A DNA stretch of 64,000 bases from CAZHNW01 sp942491575 (GTDB taxonomy: Bacteria > Spirochaetota > UBA4802 > UBA5550). The stretch is taken from positions 3,658,001 to 3,722,000 of the forward strand of contig CALOBT010000025.1 in NCBI GenBank assembly GCA_942491575.1. Reading direction: 5' to 3'. The notes under the pieces are model-generated. The model was not told the DNA's origin and did not search any database. It saw only the letters and a list, made by a program, of their open reading frames with translations. Made by a program: the position numbers and the translations under genes. Within the stretch, counting starts at the first letter, position 1. Every line of letters starts with the position of its first letter. Shown in pieces: positions 44,601-53,048 of this stretch.

Positions 44601-45107
44601 GTATCCATTTTCTCCCGCTACCAGGAGTGGAGTTTTTCCTTCGCTGTCACGCGTTTTAATGCTGACGCCGCTTTTGATGATGTAGACCATGTTTGAATAA
44701 CGGGCCTTTTTAATTGATGTTATTAATGGAGTTTCACCCTTTCTGTTTAAGGTTTCGAAGCCGATATTTTTTTTCAGCGCGTAGCGGACTATATAGGTAC
44801 TTCTTGCAGCTGCTACATAGTGGCCTGGTGAATTGCCCTCATAATCCCGCGCCTCCAGGTCGGCCCCCTCATCGAGGAAGAATTTGAAAAGTGCATAGCT
44901 GCTGACTTCCGTCGCCACCATTATCGGTGTCTGGCCCTTTTCGTTGCGGCTGTTAATGTCCGCACCTGCACTGAGGGCCTGTTTTGTCCTGGTGAGGGAT
45001 TTCCATTTAATCGCCTTAAAGAGGTCCTCCTTCGGTTCTGCAGTGAGGGGCGCAGCTGTTAAAAAAAGAATGAAGATTAGAGAAAATTTTGAAAATATTG
45101 ATCGCAT
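41616..45107 (-). CDS. Giant secreted ankyrin-repeat protein with C-terminal beta-propeller
   Basis: A 1163-aa exported protein with a signal peptide (MRSIFSKFSLIFILFLTAAP). Residues about 28-790 are more than twenty ankyrin repeats of the type 'D-x-x-G-x-T-P-L-x-x-A-x-x-x-x'; examples are NEKGQTPIMVATEVS, DREGKTPLLVAG-like and NAGYTPVHLAVQLRN. From about 825 to the end lies a beta-propeller of SBBP type: VTSDNFIYVLGKREG, VDNDGNAYIGITFG and VDSEQNVYVTGTTSGSLHG. Ankyrins bind partner proteins and propellers bind ligands or proteins at the cell surface. It follows the M23 peptidase gene on the same strand by 19 bases, suggesting an operon. Its partners are unknown. Confidence 0.88.
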   Translation of the reverse strand: MRSIFSKFSLIFILFLTAAPLTAEPKEDLFKAIKWKSLTRTKQALSAGADINSRNEKGQTPIMVATEVSSYALFKFFLDEGADLEARDYEGNSPGHYVAAARSTYIVRYALKKNIGFETLNRKGETPLITSIKKARYSNMVYIIKSGVSIKTRDSEGKTPLLVAGENGYSAFVQALLNAGADINAKDRHGNNLLHLTTAKNDYKTVSLLLKKNFPLTDLNSDGQTALIIAAEKKRKYITKILLEKTTDASIRDRKGRSALHYVAEGPYYWYMKSLTEKGAKINQGDNNGKTPLLLAVESGRYSNIKALVDAGADPNLEDRDGLLPIHVSYNKRLYKTTEMLLKIKADANRPIAGGKTMLIDAIERNSITFTTLLLKNGADPNIKSPDGNTPLLLAIENNRYSLIRPLLKGGASVTAPGQSGERPLTVVVNKGYSHMLNALLENGGNVNETDSKGKSLLYIAHTILIERFNEFRSKMFTSLVRKGANVNITDEDNIPLLLVYVNRGLTFYSGLLIEHGAKLSVTDRKGNGPMHLAVKSNRYQIVSLLVKKKVPITTRGNEGNTPLHYAVKNKSAAITSLLLKGGANVNIKNNAGYTPVHLAVQLRNKPILEELIKNKADLKSINGYGNSLLMEACKLEDYQTNKATLEIIDTLIKGGAGINQKNRYGNTPLMYAINRQNATLVKYLLEKGANPDITDSRGNTHLKKTVINAVYSSLKNESLRRIIYALADHGADINKGDSNGTTPLIEACTGGLDKDTTAAEQVTQTLLDLNADTSILDSSSRDAMFYARQQNSSRLLNLLNKNMENRSSSYGFPPLELKREQLISFKNDNSGNLYLLVKKETGIELHKRGGDGGTFWRKNIKFGTDLAVTSDNFIYVLGKREGTIKGQKDKRCKEGENMIISLRKFNSQGILQWEETDGRYYACNKTSPHQVIVDNDGNAYIGITFGSPGYNYLSKYSPTGKQIFKVRRYGTWDRLFIDEKETILLFGKFTHFYTKSGGRKYSLKLSRLSDSKIFTAAGSGTNQVFFKAGKAKDGFYLERLSYRGDLMWKRYFRSGKKDIPAAITVDSEQNVYVTGTTSGSLHGQNNSGGNDIFTIKVSSEGNRLWTRIYGSSANEQAEDIRPDTGGGIFIVGSKGSSPISTSKPGENYFIIKYSSRGSQYGR

Positions 45108-45126
45108 GGTATTGTCCAGTTTTACA

Positions 45127-46638
45127 TTATCGTGTTGTATTGACGGGTATATAGTTTATTGGATTTCTTGTCGCCTTCCAGTATCCGGTTCTAACTTCAA
45201 AGTGAAGATGGTTCCCCGTTGATGATCCCGTGGTCCCCACCAGGCCAATAACATCCCCTGACTTGACCTGTTGTCCCTGGCGGACCTTGATCACCCTCTG
45301 GTGTGCATAGTATGTGTAAAGGCCGCTGGGGTGTTCCAGGACAACCAGTTTCCCGTATCCTTTGCGTCCATAATCTTTTACCATTTTTACCCTGCCGTCT
45401 CCGGCTGCGAGAATCGGACTTCCCCCGGCTATGGAAAAATCGAGGCCGGAATGCATATGCTTCCTTTTACTGATGGGATGTACCCGGATGCCGTAGGGAC
45501 TGGAAACCCGTCCCCTCCCGTTGGTGAGGGGGTAGCGCAGGGGGCGGTCGATAAAATCATGCTTGATATAGGAACTGCGCTGGTCGCTGAGAAATCCCCC
45601 ATAGACCCAGCCGCTTGTCTTCCCTGTGGATATTTTTACCCAGATAGATTTTATACCCATAATGGTGACGGGATTTTTTTCCCTTTCCTCGATTGAAACA
45701 CGGGTTCCATGGGGGAAGGTGGCAATGATGGCGCCGAACTTGCTCGGTTCATCCCTGAAGTGAAGAATTTTTGATTTTATATACTTATATGTTCCTGAGT
45801 AAATGTGTTTCGGATCTTCTTCCTTCAATGTTCCTTCCTGTTCATGTCTGGAAGATGAGATGTAGGCAGAATAGACCCATCCCCGGTAGGTGTAACCTGA
45901 TCCGGGGTGACGGTATTCAACGTAGGCCCACTTGGCAACCCTGCCATCGATGTAGTCGTCCTTGTCCCCGTATTTGTGGAGAAGCAGTTCACCCTTTTGG
46001 GGAATCTGGATGTATGAATAGGCATAACGGTTCGGCTCATCCCGCAGGTAAAGTGATGAGGCGGTGACATACATTTTTTTCGGTTCTATGGTTGATGGGC
46101 TTGGGGGGGCGAATACAATAAGGGGGCGTTCTTTCTGTAAATATTTATTCAAGATGAAACCCTCCTTGCCCTCCTCTGTCCGGACCTTGATCCAGAACTC
46201 ATCGCCGCCATGGCTGCCGCCGTGATCATCCACGATATAGAGAACCTTTACATGGTAGGTCGGGAAAACCGTTGTCACTATATCCCTGCAGCCGTGGTAT
46301 GCCTCTGTCTGGAGTCCAAATTTTTTATTTACATACATCATCTCACTTTCCGGTGTATTTGAAACGGAACCCATCCCGTCACTGGCACCGACTTTTAGGT
46401 CAATAAGGGGGTAATCCTCTTCGGTCTTTTTTTCTTCCTTTTTAACCCCGTGCATTTTTTCAAGAAATGATTTATCCGGTCCTGCCGCGGAGCGTACCAT
46501 GGGGGGGGTGAATTCGATTTTTTCAACAAGGGGTTTTTCCGGTGCCTTTTCTCTCGGGTCCGGGGCGTCGGGATCCTTTGCGTCAAGTGCGCAAATTGAC
46601 ACTGATATCATGCAGAACAGAATAATTAGTCTATTCAC
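45127..46638 (-). CDS. M23 (LytM-type) peptidase with SH3-like domains
   Basis: A 503-aa secreted protein with a signal peptide (MNRLIILFCMISVSICALDA). The C-terminal 130 residues form an M23 peptidase domain: SPYGIRVHPISKRKHMHSGLDFS carries H-x3-D, and GNHLHFEVRTG carries the HxH, together the Zn-binding ligands. Upstream are two or three bacterial SH3-like segments (MYVTASSLYLRDEPNRY, ILHFRDEPSKFGAIIATFPHG, WVKISTGKTSGWVYGG), which bind peptidoglycan or partner proteins. It would cleave cross-links in the cell wall during growth or division. It is the upstream gene of the likely operon with the ankyrin/propeller protein. Confidence 0.93.
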   Translation of the reverse strand: MNRLIILFCMISVSICALDAKDPDAPDPREKAPEKPLVEKIEFTPPMVRSAAGPDKSFLEKMHGVKKEEKKTEEDYPLIDLKVGASDGMGSVSNTPESEMMYVNKKFGLQTEAYHGCRDIVTTVFPTYHVKVLYIVDDHGGSHGGDEFWIKVRTEEGKEGFILNKYLQKERPLIVFAPPSPSTIEPKKMYVTASSLYLRDEPNRYAYSYIQIPQKGELLLHKYGDKDDYIDGRVAKWAYVEYRHPGSGYTYRGWVYSAYISSSRHEQEGTLKEEDPKHIYSGTYKYIKSKILHFRDEPSKFGAIIATFPHGTRVSIEEREKNPVTIMGIKSIWVKISTGKTSGWVYGGFLSDQRSSYIKHDFIDRPLRYPLTNGRGRVSSPYGIRVHPISKRKHMHSGLDFSIAGGSPILAAGDGRVKMVKDYGRKGYGKLVVLEHPSGLYTYYAHQRVIKVRQGQQVKSGDVIGLVGTTGSSTGNHLHFEVRTGYWKATRNPINYIPVNTTR

Positions 46639-46787
46639 GGGTTCCTCCGAAGGATTTGCAAGTGAAGATTTGGAATATTTTTATATTTTAGCGGGAGGGC
46701 TTTTAAATATCAAGAAGAAGTTTGTTAAATTTCCTGTTATTTCAGGTCTAGTTTTCCGAAATATACCAGGGCTTTTGCATTATATAT

Positions 46788-46821
46788 AAAAAATACTGCC
46801 ATGGTATATTCCATGGCAGTA
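46788..46821 (-). terminator. Intrinsic terminator of the 46.9-kb membrane-protein gene
   Basis: On the minus strand TACTGCCATGG pairs with CCATGGCAGTA across a six-base loop (46794-46821), followed by a run of T at 46793-46788. It lies about 50 bases after the stop of the gene at 46872. Confidence 0.9.
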
Positions 46822-46871
46822 TAATTGGTATCGTTACCGGAATTGTTTTTACCGTATTTACCTGCGGGGGT

Positions 46872-47729
46872 TTAATTCGGCAATCCGGCTTTTTCCGAAG
46901 GTTCTTCCACCATAAAGAGTTTCGCGTATTTATAGAGGGGCATGTTTTTTCTCAGCAGCAGGAATGCCGTCAATATCCAGAAGGTCGGCAGACCTATGAG
47001 GTAGGCAAGACCGACACTCCCTGTCAGATCCCTGAGCCAGAAAACCAGAAATCCATTGAGGATTGCCAGGGCGAGGGTAATGCCGAAGGCACCAATCAAT
47101 GAAATGATTATCAATTTCAGGTATGATGGATTTTTTTCTTCAGGGATTGATGAGTTGTTCTGAATGCCCTCCCGAATCCATTTTGCCATTGGTATCGCCA
47201 GTGCGGGACCAATGGGGAGTGCCATGCCAACCAGTGTGAGGAATACATTGCTGGTGAAAAACATAATTCCCATATGGGTTCCCGGGGTCCAGAGGGCTCC
47301 CCCGTTTACGGTTGGATCATAGAGAAAGCGCTGCCACCCCGTGGTGTCCCAACCCATTACCAGTATTGACCAGAATATGATCCACGCCACCATCCAGTTC
47401 ACGTAGGCCCCATAGGTGTTTTTCATGCGGATTAATTTATAGCCGACCCAGTATCCGAGGATTCCCTGGGTGATGTTGGTGATGCCGAAAATGACAACCA
47501 GCCAGGACGGGATGTCCCCGTGGGTTCTTGCCACCTGCATGGTTTCCCAGTGGGGGAACTGCCAGAGCAGGTATAATCCGCTCGGTGCGAAGAGGGCACC
47601 AAGAAAAAATAGGATGTAGGTGAAATATTTATTATCGAAGGGTTTATCTTCCTTTGCGAGCTGGCGGGAAGCCGCTGCCGCAAAGGTTGCTCCAAAGGCA
47701 TAACTCCAGACAATATCTACCTGTACCAT
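46872..47729 (-). CDS. Multi-pass membrane protein of unknown function
   Basis: A 285-aa integral membrane protein with about eight predicted helices, beginning MVQVDIVWSYAFGATFAAAA. The segment WQRFLYDPTVNGGALWTPG between helices and MGIMFFTSNVFLTLVG are distinctive, but I do not recognise a named family. The C-terminus is hydrophilic (LFMVEEPSEKAGLPN). It starts four bases before the stop codon of the START-domain gene would begin on the same strand, so the pair is likely translated together. Transport or lipid handling is possible given the START partner, but this is inference. Confidence 0.72.
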   Translation of the reverse strand: MVQVDIVWSYAFGATFAAAASRQLAKEDKPFDNKYFTYILFFLGALFAPSGLYLLWQFPHWETMQVARTHGDIPSWLVVIFGITNITQGILGYWVGYKLIRMKNTYGAYVNWMVAWIIFWSILVMGWDTTGWQRFLYDPTVNGGALWTPGTHMGIMFFTSNVFLTLVGMALPIGPALAIPMAKWIREGIQNNSSIPEEKNPSYLKLIIISLIGAFGITLALAILNGFLVFWLRDLTGSVGLAYLIGLPTFWILTAFLLLRKNMPLYKYAKLFMVEEPSEKAGLPN

Positions 47730-47733
47730 GTTT

Positions 47734-48456
47734 TTACTCCTTTATTGTTTTTTCGTTTTTCGCTGCGAAGAATTTTTCAATGAAGGGAAGGTAGCGGGAC
47801 TTCTTCCCCCTTTCTGTATAGAGAGGTTTTTTTACCATGCGCTTGATCCCCTGGAGGGTTTCGTAGGGATTATCGTCGACAAAAAGATTGACGATGAATC
47901 CAGGGATGCCCTTCGGGTTGGCATGGACAATATAGGTCATGCGGCACTTGTGTCGTTCCAGGATCTGACAGAGAAAGGTCCCCGTCAGTTCATGCATTCG
48001 GACCCGTCCCTTTACGGGGGGGACCCATTTCTCGCTTTTCCCTTCGGGGAGTCCCACCAGGGCAACCTTAAACTTCCCCCTGTCAAAATCCTTCTGAACC
48101 CGTGTTCGGACAACGACACTTCGGGGCTTCAGGGGCCATGGCATTTTAGTGACATTCAGGATGATGATATTCTCATCATCAAATTTTTTGATCTCTTTCC
48201 CGATTATACATTCATACATGAACTGGGGATAGGCGGGGATGTCCCGAATGACCGCTTCGATAACCTCCGGGGCTGCATTGATAATTGTTTCAGCCCTTAC
48301 TTCAATAATACCCGATTTGGGAAGTTTTCTTTTGTAGAGGGTCACATTTTTTTTTGTTTTCCAGTATTTCCATCCGGGATACTTTTCCGCCCCGGTGGTT
48401 CCGGAGACAAATATCGCCAGAAGCAGCAGTGTGCAGATGTACACATGTCCTTTCAT
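47734..48456 (-). CDS. Secreted START-domain protein
   Basis: A START/Bet v1-like lipid-binding protein of about 240 aa. The start is the ATG at 48456, where AGGAGG sits seven bases upstream; the longer frame is not needed. The signal peptide is MKGHVYICTLLLLAIFVSG. The mature domain has WKTKKNVTLYKRKLPKSG, VIRDIPAYPQFMYEC, KPRSVVVRTRV and YIVHANPKGIPGFIVNLFVD, with a long C-terminal helix (YETLQGIKRMV). START-family proteins bind or transfer a lipid in a closed cavity. A second such protein lies at 53.0 kb. The stop lies four bases before the start of the 47,729 gene, so they share an operon. Confidence 0.82.
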   Translation of the reverse strand: MKGHVYICTLLLLAIFVSGTTGAEKYPGWKYWKTKKNVTLYKRKLPKSGIIEVRAETIINAAPEVIEAVIRDIPAYPQFMYECIIGKEIKKFDDENIIILNVTKMPWPLKPRSVVVRTRVQKDFDRGKFKVALVGLPEGKSEKWVPPVKGRVRMHELTGTFLCQILERHKCRMTYIVHANPKGIPGFIVNLFVDDNPYETLQGIKRMVKKPLYTERGKKSRYLPFIEKFFAAKNEKTIKE

Positions 48457-48671
48457 AATTTTCCTCCTTCGCAAAACCATCCAGACGGTATATTTATACA
48501 CAAACGGAGGGGAGTTGTCTCGACAAAGGAAGAATATTCTAAAATTGTCCAGTATCTGCAGGAATGGATTGCTCAGAGCATCAGGGAGTAATTATTTATA
48601 CCCGCTATATTTTCAGGCTCTGAGCAATAAATTTCAGTGAAGGGCAGATCTTTAAGGTGAAGACCCCGGTT

Positions 48672-49274
48672 TCAGGAGGAGAAACGTTTCAGGGCTTCTT
48701 TTATGACATGTTCCAGTGAGGCGTCGGGATTTTCCTTTCGGATGGTATCGACCAGTTTTGAAGATTTTCCCTCATCAAAGCCGAGGGAGATGAGTGCCTC
48801 CACAGACTCGCCGCGTATGTGGGCCGCCGGTGATACTGCATCTCCGTTGGCATCGGTGGTGGCAAATTTTTCGAGTTTTTTAAGTTTTCGGTGCATTTCA
48901 AATATCAGTTTTTCAGCCTTGCTTTTGCCTATACCGGGTATTTTCACCAGCTGGGAGGTATCTTCCCGCTGTACCGCATCTATCAGGCCGTCAACAGTTA
49001 TGCCCGAGAGCAATGAGAGGGCCATGGAGGGGCCTATACCGCTGATGCCGAGGAGAATTGAAAAGAGTTCCCTTTCCCGCTCCGTGTGGAAACCGAAGAG
49101 TTTCAACTGGTCCTCTTTGTGCAGGGTATATACTTGCAGGACGACCTCTTTCCTGCCCGCTATCTCTTCAAAGGTGGAGAGGGGTATCTGTAAAAAATAA
49201 CCTACCCCTTTAACGTCGAGGATTATCTCTGTTGGTCTGAGCTCATCAATTGTTCCGTTCAATCGTGCAATCAT
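48672..49274 (-). CDS. ruvA: Holliday junction DNA helicase subunit RuvA
   Basis: A 200-aa RuvA. The N-terminal OB-fold domain begins MIARLNGTIDELRPTEIILD with KGVGYFLQIP. The helix-hairpin-helix domains hold ISGIGPSMALSLLSGI and IPGIGKSKAEKLIFEM. The C-terminal domain (GESVEALISLGFDEGKSSKL) binds RuvB. It tetramerises on four-way junctions and loads the RuvB motor during recombinational repair. RuvB and RuvC are not in this window. It follows the membrane protein at 49281 by about six bases on the same strand, the last gene of a three-gene run with a penicillin acylase. Confidence 0.97.
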   Translation of the reverse strand: MIARLNGTIDELRPTEIILDVKGVGYFLQIPLSTFEEIAGRKEVVLQVYTLHKEDQLKLFGFHTERERELFSILLGISGIGPSMALSLLSGITVDGLIDAVQREDTSQLVKIPGIGKSKAEKLIFEMHRKLKKLEKFATTDANGDAVSPAAHIRGESVEALISLGFDEGKSSKLVDTIRKENPDASLEHVIKEALKRFSS

Positions 49275-49280
49275 AGGGTA

Positions 49281-50402
49281 TTACATTATCCTGAGAATAT
49301 TTTGTTCAATAAAAAGACGGTCAGCAATGGTAAGAGCTGATGCATCTATAATAATCATTTCTTTTTTAATTGTCATCACATCTGAGAGAAGGGTGAAACC
49401 CGGTTTTTTCCCCTTCTCAAATTTTTTCATCTCCCTGGCAAGACGGGACATTGCTTCAAGGCCCTGGCGGCCGATTATTTGAATCGTATTGTCATCGAGG
49501 TTGAGACTGTTTCGTATGACGGCGACATCCCCCCGTTCCATTTCTTTCCTGCCGACCCACTTGCCCAGGACGCTGGTGTGCCAGGTGATGCCGCGGCTTC
49601 CGATCGTCAGGGAGGGTTTGCCCAGGAGATTGATGAGAAAGGAATAGAGCAGAACTATGGAGATGAAACCCGTAAAACCGTAGAGGACGTACCTGAGAAC
49701 ACCGATATCCCCGGTGGGGGCTATGACGAAAAAAATAATATGGAAAAACCCGTAGAGAATGGCGCCGAAAAAAATTGACTGCAGGAGACCCCAGCGGTTT
49801 TTCCACGTAAGTTCCAGTTCCTGGCCACGGTCCCGGATGATGAGGGAAGTATCTTCCCGGTTTACCAGGTCCTTTAGATCCCTGCCGCTGGTGCGTCGTT
49901 TAAGAAGACGGTTTATCGCCTCATCCTCCATGAGCATGTCAATGCCGAGACGGTTTTGCAGTTCCCTGGCGAAATCGATGGCCCTTGCATTGTCGGAAAA
50001 TTCCGCAACCAGAAGGGAGGAACCGTAATGGTTCATCAGGTGTACCTCGAAACCACCCCCGGAGTCACCGGATGATTTGCGCTGCAGGGCAACCCAGTGG
50101 AAGTAATCCATGGGAATTTTGACGGGATGAATTGACCTGATGGATGAATCAAGGATGCCGATGGATCTCGATTCTTCATTGATGTATATCTTGTGGTAGC
50201 GGCTGTTGAGAAAAAAGTACATGCTTCCGGCGGTGAAGATTATCCCAAAGCTGAAAAGGATGTGGTCTACGGGGGGGAGAGTTCCCATGAGATAAATTCC
50301 CCCCAGCAGCATGACCGTTCCGATTACTGAAAGGAGCCAGAAGATGCGGCGTCCCGGCTTCATTTTGATATATGTATCAGTTACGACTACCCGTCCTTTC
50401 AA
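49281..50402 (-). CDS. Membrane protein of unknown function
   Basis: A 373-aa protein with two N-terminal membrane helices (about residues 18-40 and 50-68) and two more at about 205-232 and 240-262. Soluble stretches lie between and after them. WVALQRKSSGDSGGGFEVHL and LTIGSRGITWHTSV are typical of the unknown bacterial membrane proteins with a PH-like cytoplasmic part, but I do not assign a family. It lies between penicillin acylase and ruvA in a tight run (13 and 6 bases apart), which suggests co-transcription without implying a shared function. Confidence 0.68.
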   Translation of the reverse strand: MKGRVVVTDTYIKMKPGRRIFWLLSVIGTVMLLGGIYLMGTLPPVDHILFSFGIIFTAGSMYFFLNSRYHKIYINEESRSIGILDSSIRSIHPVKIPMDYFHWVALQRKSSGDSGGGFEVHLMNHYGSSLLVAEFSDNARAIDFARELQNRLGIDMLMEDEAINRLLKRRTSGRDLKDLVNREDTSLIIRDRGQELELTWKNRWGLLQSIFFGAILYGFFHIIFFVIAPTGDIGVLRYVLYGFTGFISIVLLYSFLINLLGKPSLTIGSRGITWHTSVLGKWVGRKEMERGDVAVIRNSLNLDDNTIQIIGRQGLEAMSRLAREMKKFEKGKKPGFTLLSDVMTIKKEMIIIDASALTIADRLFIEQNILRIM

Positions 50403-50415
50403 GGTTACCTCTCTG

Positions 50416-52800
50416 TTATTTTGCCGGAAGGATTTTCATTGAATATTTTTTATTGGCCATAATAAGTTTTTTGCTGAACCACCAGTACTGTTTCTCCCCT
50501 GACATGTAGGCTTCCATCTGGTCTCCCGTATGTGGATCGAAGGTGCGCCCTGTTGTTCCTATGGGAAGGACTGCCAGAACCCTGTCATCATTGGATAGGT
50601 CTACCACCATACGGAGGGCTGCGGATACGTCAACAGAAAAGGGCTTCGCCGGGGAGTAGATAGCCCGGTACAGGGTCTGATGGGATCCACCCATTTCGAA
50701 GCTGCGGCCCAGTAGTTTTTTCAGAATACCGCTTCTGGCAATTGGACTGAAAAACTCAACCCGGTGTACGTCCCCCCAGCGCCACTCTTCGGGGTCAGAG
50801 CCTACTCTTTTTTTCAGCTCCTCCAGGGTTATTTCTGCTGCGGCGGTGATGCAGTCCGCAAGGGTCTCCTTCCGCTTAGTGGTGATGTTATCAAAGAAGG
50901 AAGATGTCCCCTCAAGCAGTATTTTTTCAAAACGCTCCTGGTAGAAGTACTGGACCTTGATAACGCGATTGAGGAGATCCTTTCCGAGTTCATCCCTGAA
51001 GGTCTCACGGTAGAGATTGTAATAGAGTACCTGGTAACAGAGGGCCCCGGGGGAATCCCTTCTGTCGTGGCGGTCCCATTTTTGGAGAAGGTCAGCAATG
51101 GGAATAAACCGTTTTTCAGCAGGGAGGAATTTCAGTATCACCGGCAGGGTCGAGACTGCCATCATGTTTTTTGTGTCCCGCATAAATCGCCAGTGATCAT
51201 CCTCATTCGGTATTTTATGAGAATCCATCAGCTCCATGAGTCGGCTGTATCGGTAGTGGGGAGAAAAGAATGATGAAACATAATGAGGGAAACCCTTCGG
51301 AACCGTGTTGTGATTGCAGGTGCCCAGCCATCCCCGGGGGGGATTTTCCCTTGAGGGGATCTTATCGTAGGAAATGAATCCCTTCCAGTTGTCCGCTCCG
51401 GAGACGGGGGTTGGAACAATGCCGGTACCCTTCGTGCGAATGGGAATTCTTCCCGTGGTTGTCCATCCTATGGTTCCCTTTTTATCTGCATAGACAAAAT
51501 TCAGCATGACGTGACGGACGTCACGTAGGGCGGCACGCACCTCCCCGGCGTCCTTTGCTGTGAGAAAACGGTCAAAGCCGATTTCCGGAATTTTTGTTTC
51601 AAAGGGAGACCAGCGGAGGGTGAGAATTTTTTCGCTCTTAAGGTTTTTCAGCACCTTTGATACCACGGGGCCACGGCGGGTGCCGAGGACTGTAATAGTT
51701 TCTTCACGGAATCCCCCGGGAGCCTTTTTATCCTTTATGCGAAGTATTTCTTTTCGCTGACTGAAGGGGAGTGAGCGGCCCCCCTCCAGGTAGTGGCGGG
51801 GCTTTTTCGGGTCGATCTTTTCGATGTAGAGGTCCTGTGCATCGTGATATGAATTGGTTGCACCGACGGCGCAGTTGTTATTGCGGCCAACGATAAAACC
51901 GGGAATGCCGGGTATACTTCCCCCCACCGCCCGAATTTTCGGCGTCATCAGTCCCATGGCCATGAAGGGGCCGGGTATCATTCTGGAATCAAGGTGGGGG
52001 TCATTGACCAGGACCGGTTTACCCCCCGGGGAACGCTTGCCGGAAACGACCCAGTTGTTACTTCCTACCCTCATCGGTCCGTATGAATCAAGGAGGGAGA
52101 GGGTGCTTTTGTCAAAGACAACGCCTCTTTTTTTATGGGGGAAGTTTAAAGCCCCGGTAACCATGTTGTTGTCAGGATTCGTGCTGACTGGTGATATTTG
52201 CCGAAATCCTTCCGGTCCCAGTTTTTCGATCAGCATCTGGGAGACTATTTCGCTTTTAAGATTGCCTGCACTGTTCCATCCCATAAAGTAGAGGAGGGTA
52301 ACGACATCCTCTGTCTGCCATGGCTCAGGTTTTATTCCCGCGAGGGAAAACTCGATATGATGCCTGTCTTTGTGGTTCTTAATATAGGCATTGATCCCTG
52401 CGACATAGTTGTTGATGAACTGCCTTGATCCAGGGGAGAGAATTTTCACCTGCTCCTTCGCATGGTGTGCAAAACCGATGGTGCGCATCCGTATATCTGT
52501 TTCTTTCCCTTTTTCTCCTGCCAGTTCTGAAATACGCCCCTGTGAGAGAAGCCTCATCAGCTCCATCTGAAAGAGGCGCTCCTGGGCCACGACAAAACCC
52601 TGTGCGGTGATAAGGTCCTTGAGATTCTCTGCGAAGATATAGGGCATTCCCTTTTCGTCACGGATAACCGACACAGGGGAGGAGAGTCCCTTCAGTGTCA
52701 GTGTACCGTCTCTTTTGACGCGGTTGATGCGGGGAAGAATAATAACAAGGAGAACAAGAAATAACAGGAAAAACAGGGAAAATCTTTTGAACCATTTCAT
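50416..52800 (-). CDS. Penicillin acylase family N-terminal nucleophile hydrolase
   Basis: A 794-aa exported precursor with an N-terminal membrane segment (FSLFFLLFLVLLVIILP). The alpha part holds DEKGMPYIFAENLKDLITAQ and QERLFQMELMRLLSQGRISE. The nucleophile is Ser247 in VGS247NNWVVSG, at the expected self-cleavage site that creates the beta chain; LVNDPHLDSR follows. Other landmarks are RNNNCAVGATNSYHDAQDLY and ALCYQVLYYNL. The family hydrolyses amides in the periplasm: beta-lactams, acyl-homoserine lactones or other acyl-amides, so the substrate is not given by sequence. It is the first gene of a tight run ending in ruvA. Confidence 0.92.
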   Translation of the reverse strand: MKWFKRFSLFFLLFLVLLVIILPRINRVKRDGTLTLKGLSSPVSVIRDEKGMPYIFAENLKDLITAQGFVVAQERLFQMELMRLLSQGRISELAGEKGKETDIRMRTIGFAHHAKEQVKILSPGSRQFINNYVAGINAYIKNHKDRHHIEFSLAGIKPEPWQTEDVVTLLYFMGWNSAGNLKSEIVSQMLIEKLGPEGFRQISPVSTNPDNNMVTGALNFPHKKRGVVFDKSTLSLLDSYGPMRVGSNNWVVSGKRSPGGKPVLVNDPHLDSRMIPGPFMAMGLMTPKIRAVGGSIPGIPGFIVGRNNNCAVGATNSYHDAQDLYIEKIDPKKPRHYLEGGRSLPFSQRKEILRIKDKKAPGGFREETITVLGTRRGPVVSKVLKNLKSEKILTLRWSPFETKIPEIGFDRFLTAKDAGEVRAALRDVRHVMLNFVYADKKGTIGWTTTGRIPIRTKGTGIVPTPVSGADNWKGFISYDKIPSRENPPRGWLGTCNHNTVPKGFPHYVSSFFSPHYRYSRLMELMDSHKIPNEDDHWRFMRDTKNMMAVSTLPVILKFLPAEKRFIPIADLLQKWDRHDRRDSPGALCYQVLYYNLYRETFRDELGKDLLNRVIKVQYFYQERFEKILLEGTSSFFDNITTKRKETLADCITAAAEITLEELKKRVGSDPEEWRWGDVHRVEFFSPIARSGILKKLLGRSFEMGGSHQTLYRAIYSPAKPFSVDVSAALRMVVDLSNDDRVLAVLPIGTTGRTFDPHTGDQMEAYMSGEKQYWWFSKKLIMANKKYSMKILPAK
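50791..50802 (+). repeat. GGGGTCAGAGCC repeat
   Basis: One copy of a short dispersed motif found at six places in the window (see 58472, 58517, 62700, 62791 and 63150). This copy lies within the penicillin acylase coding sequence. Confidence 0.5.
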
Positions 52801-53048
52801 AAAAGACCTCCAGGGGATAATCGAAGGCAGATCCAGGGAATAATAATTACAGGAAAGGAAGTTAATGGCAACTGGTTTTTAAGGCTTAGCAGGTGATGGA
52901 ATTGTATAAAGCGTCTCCCCTCCCTTGATGGGAGGCGGACGTTTTTACAGGCTTCCCGCCTGCCGTCGGCAACAACCTCATCGAGAGAAGGTGAGCCGGT
53001 GAAGGGAGTTCCCCGTTTATAAAGAGCGTCTCCCATGTTAATTTTTAC

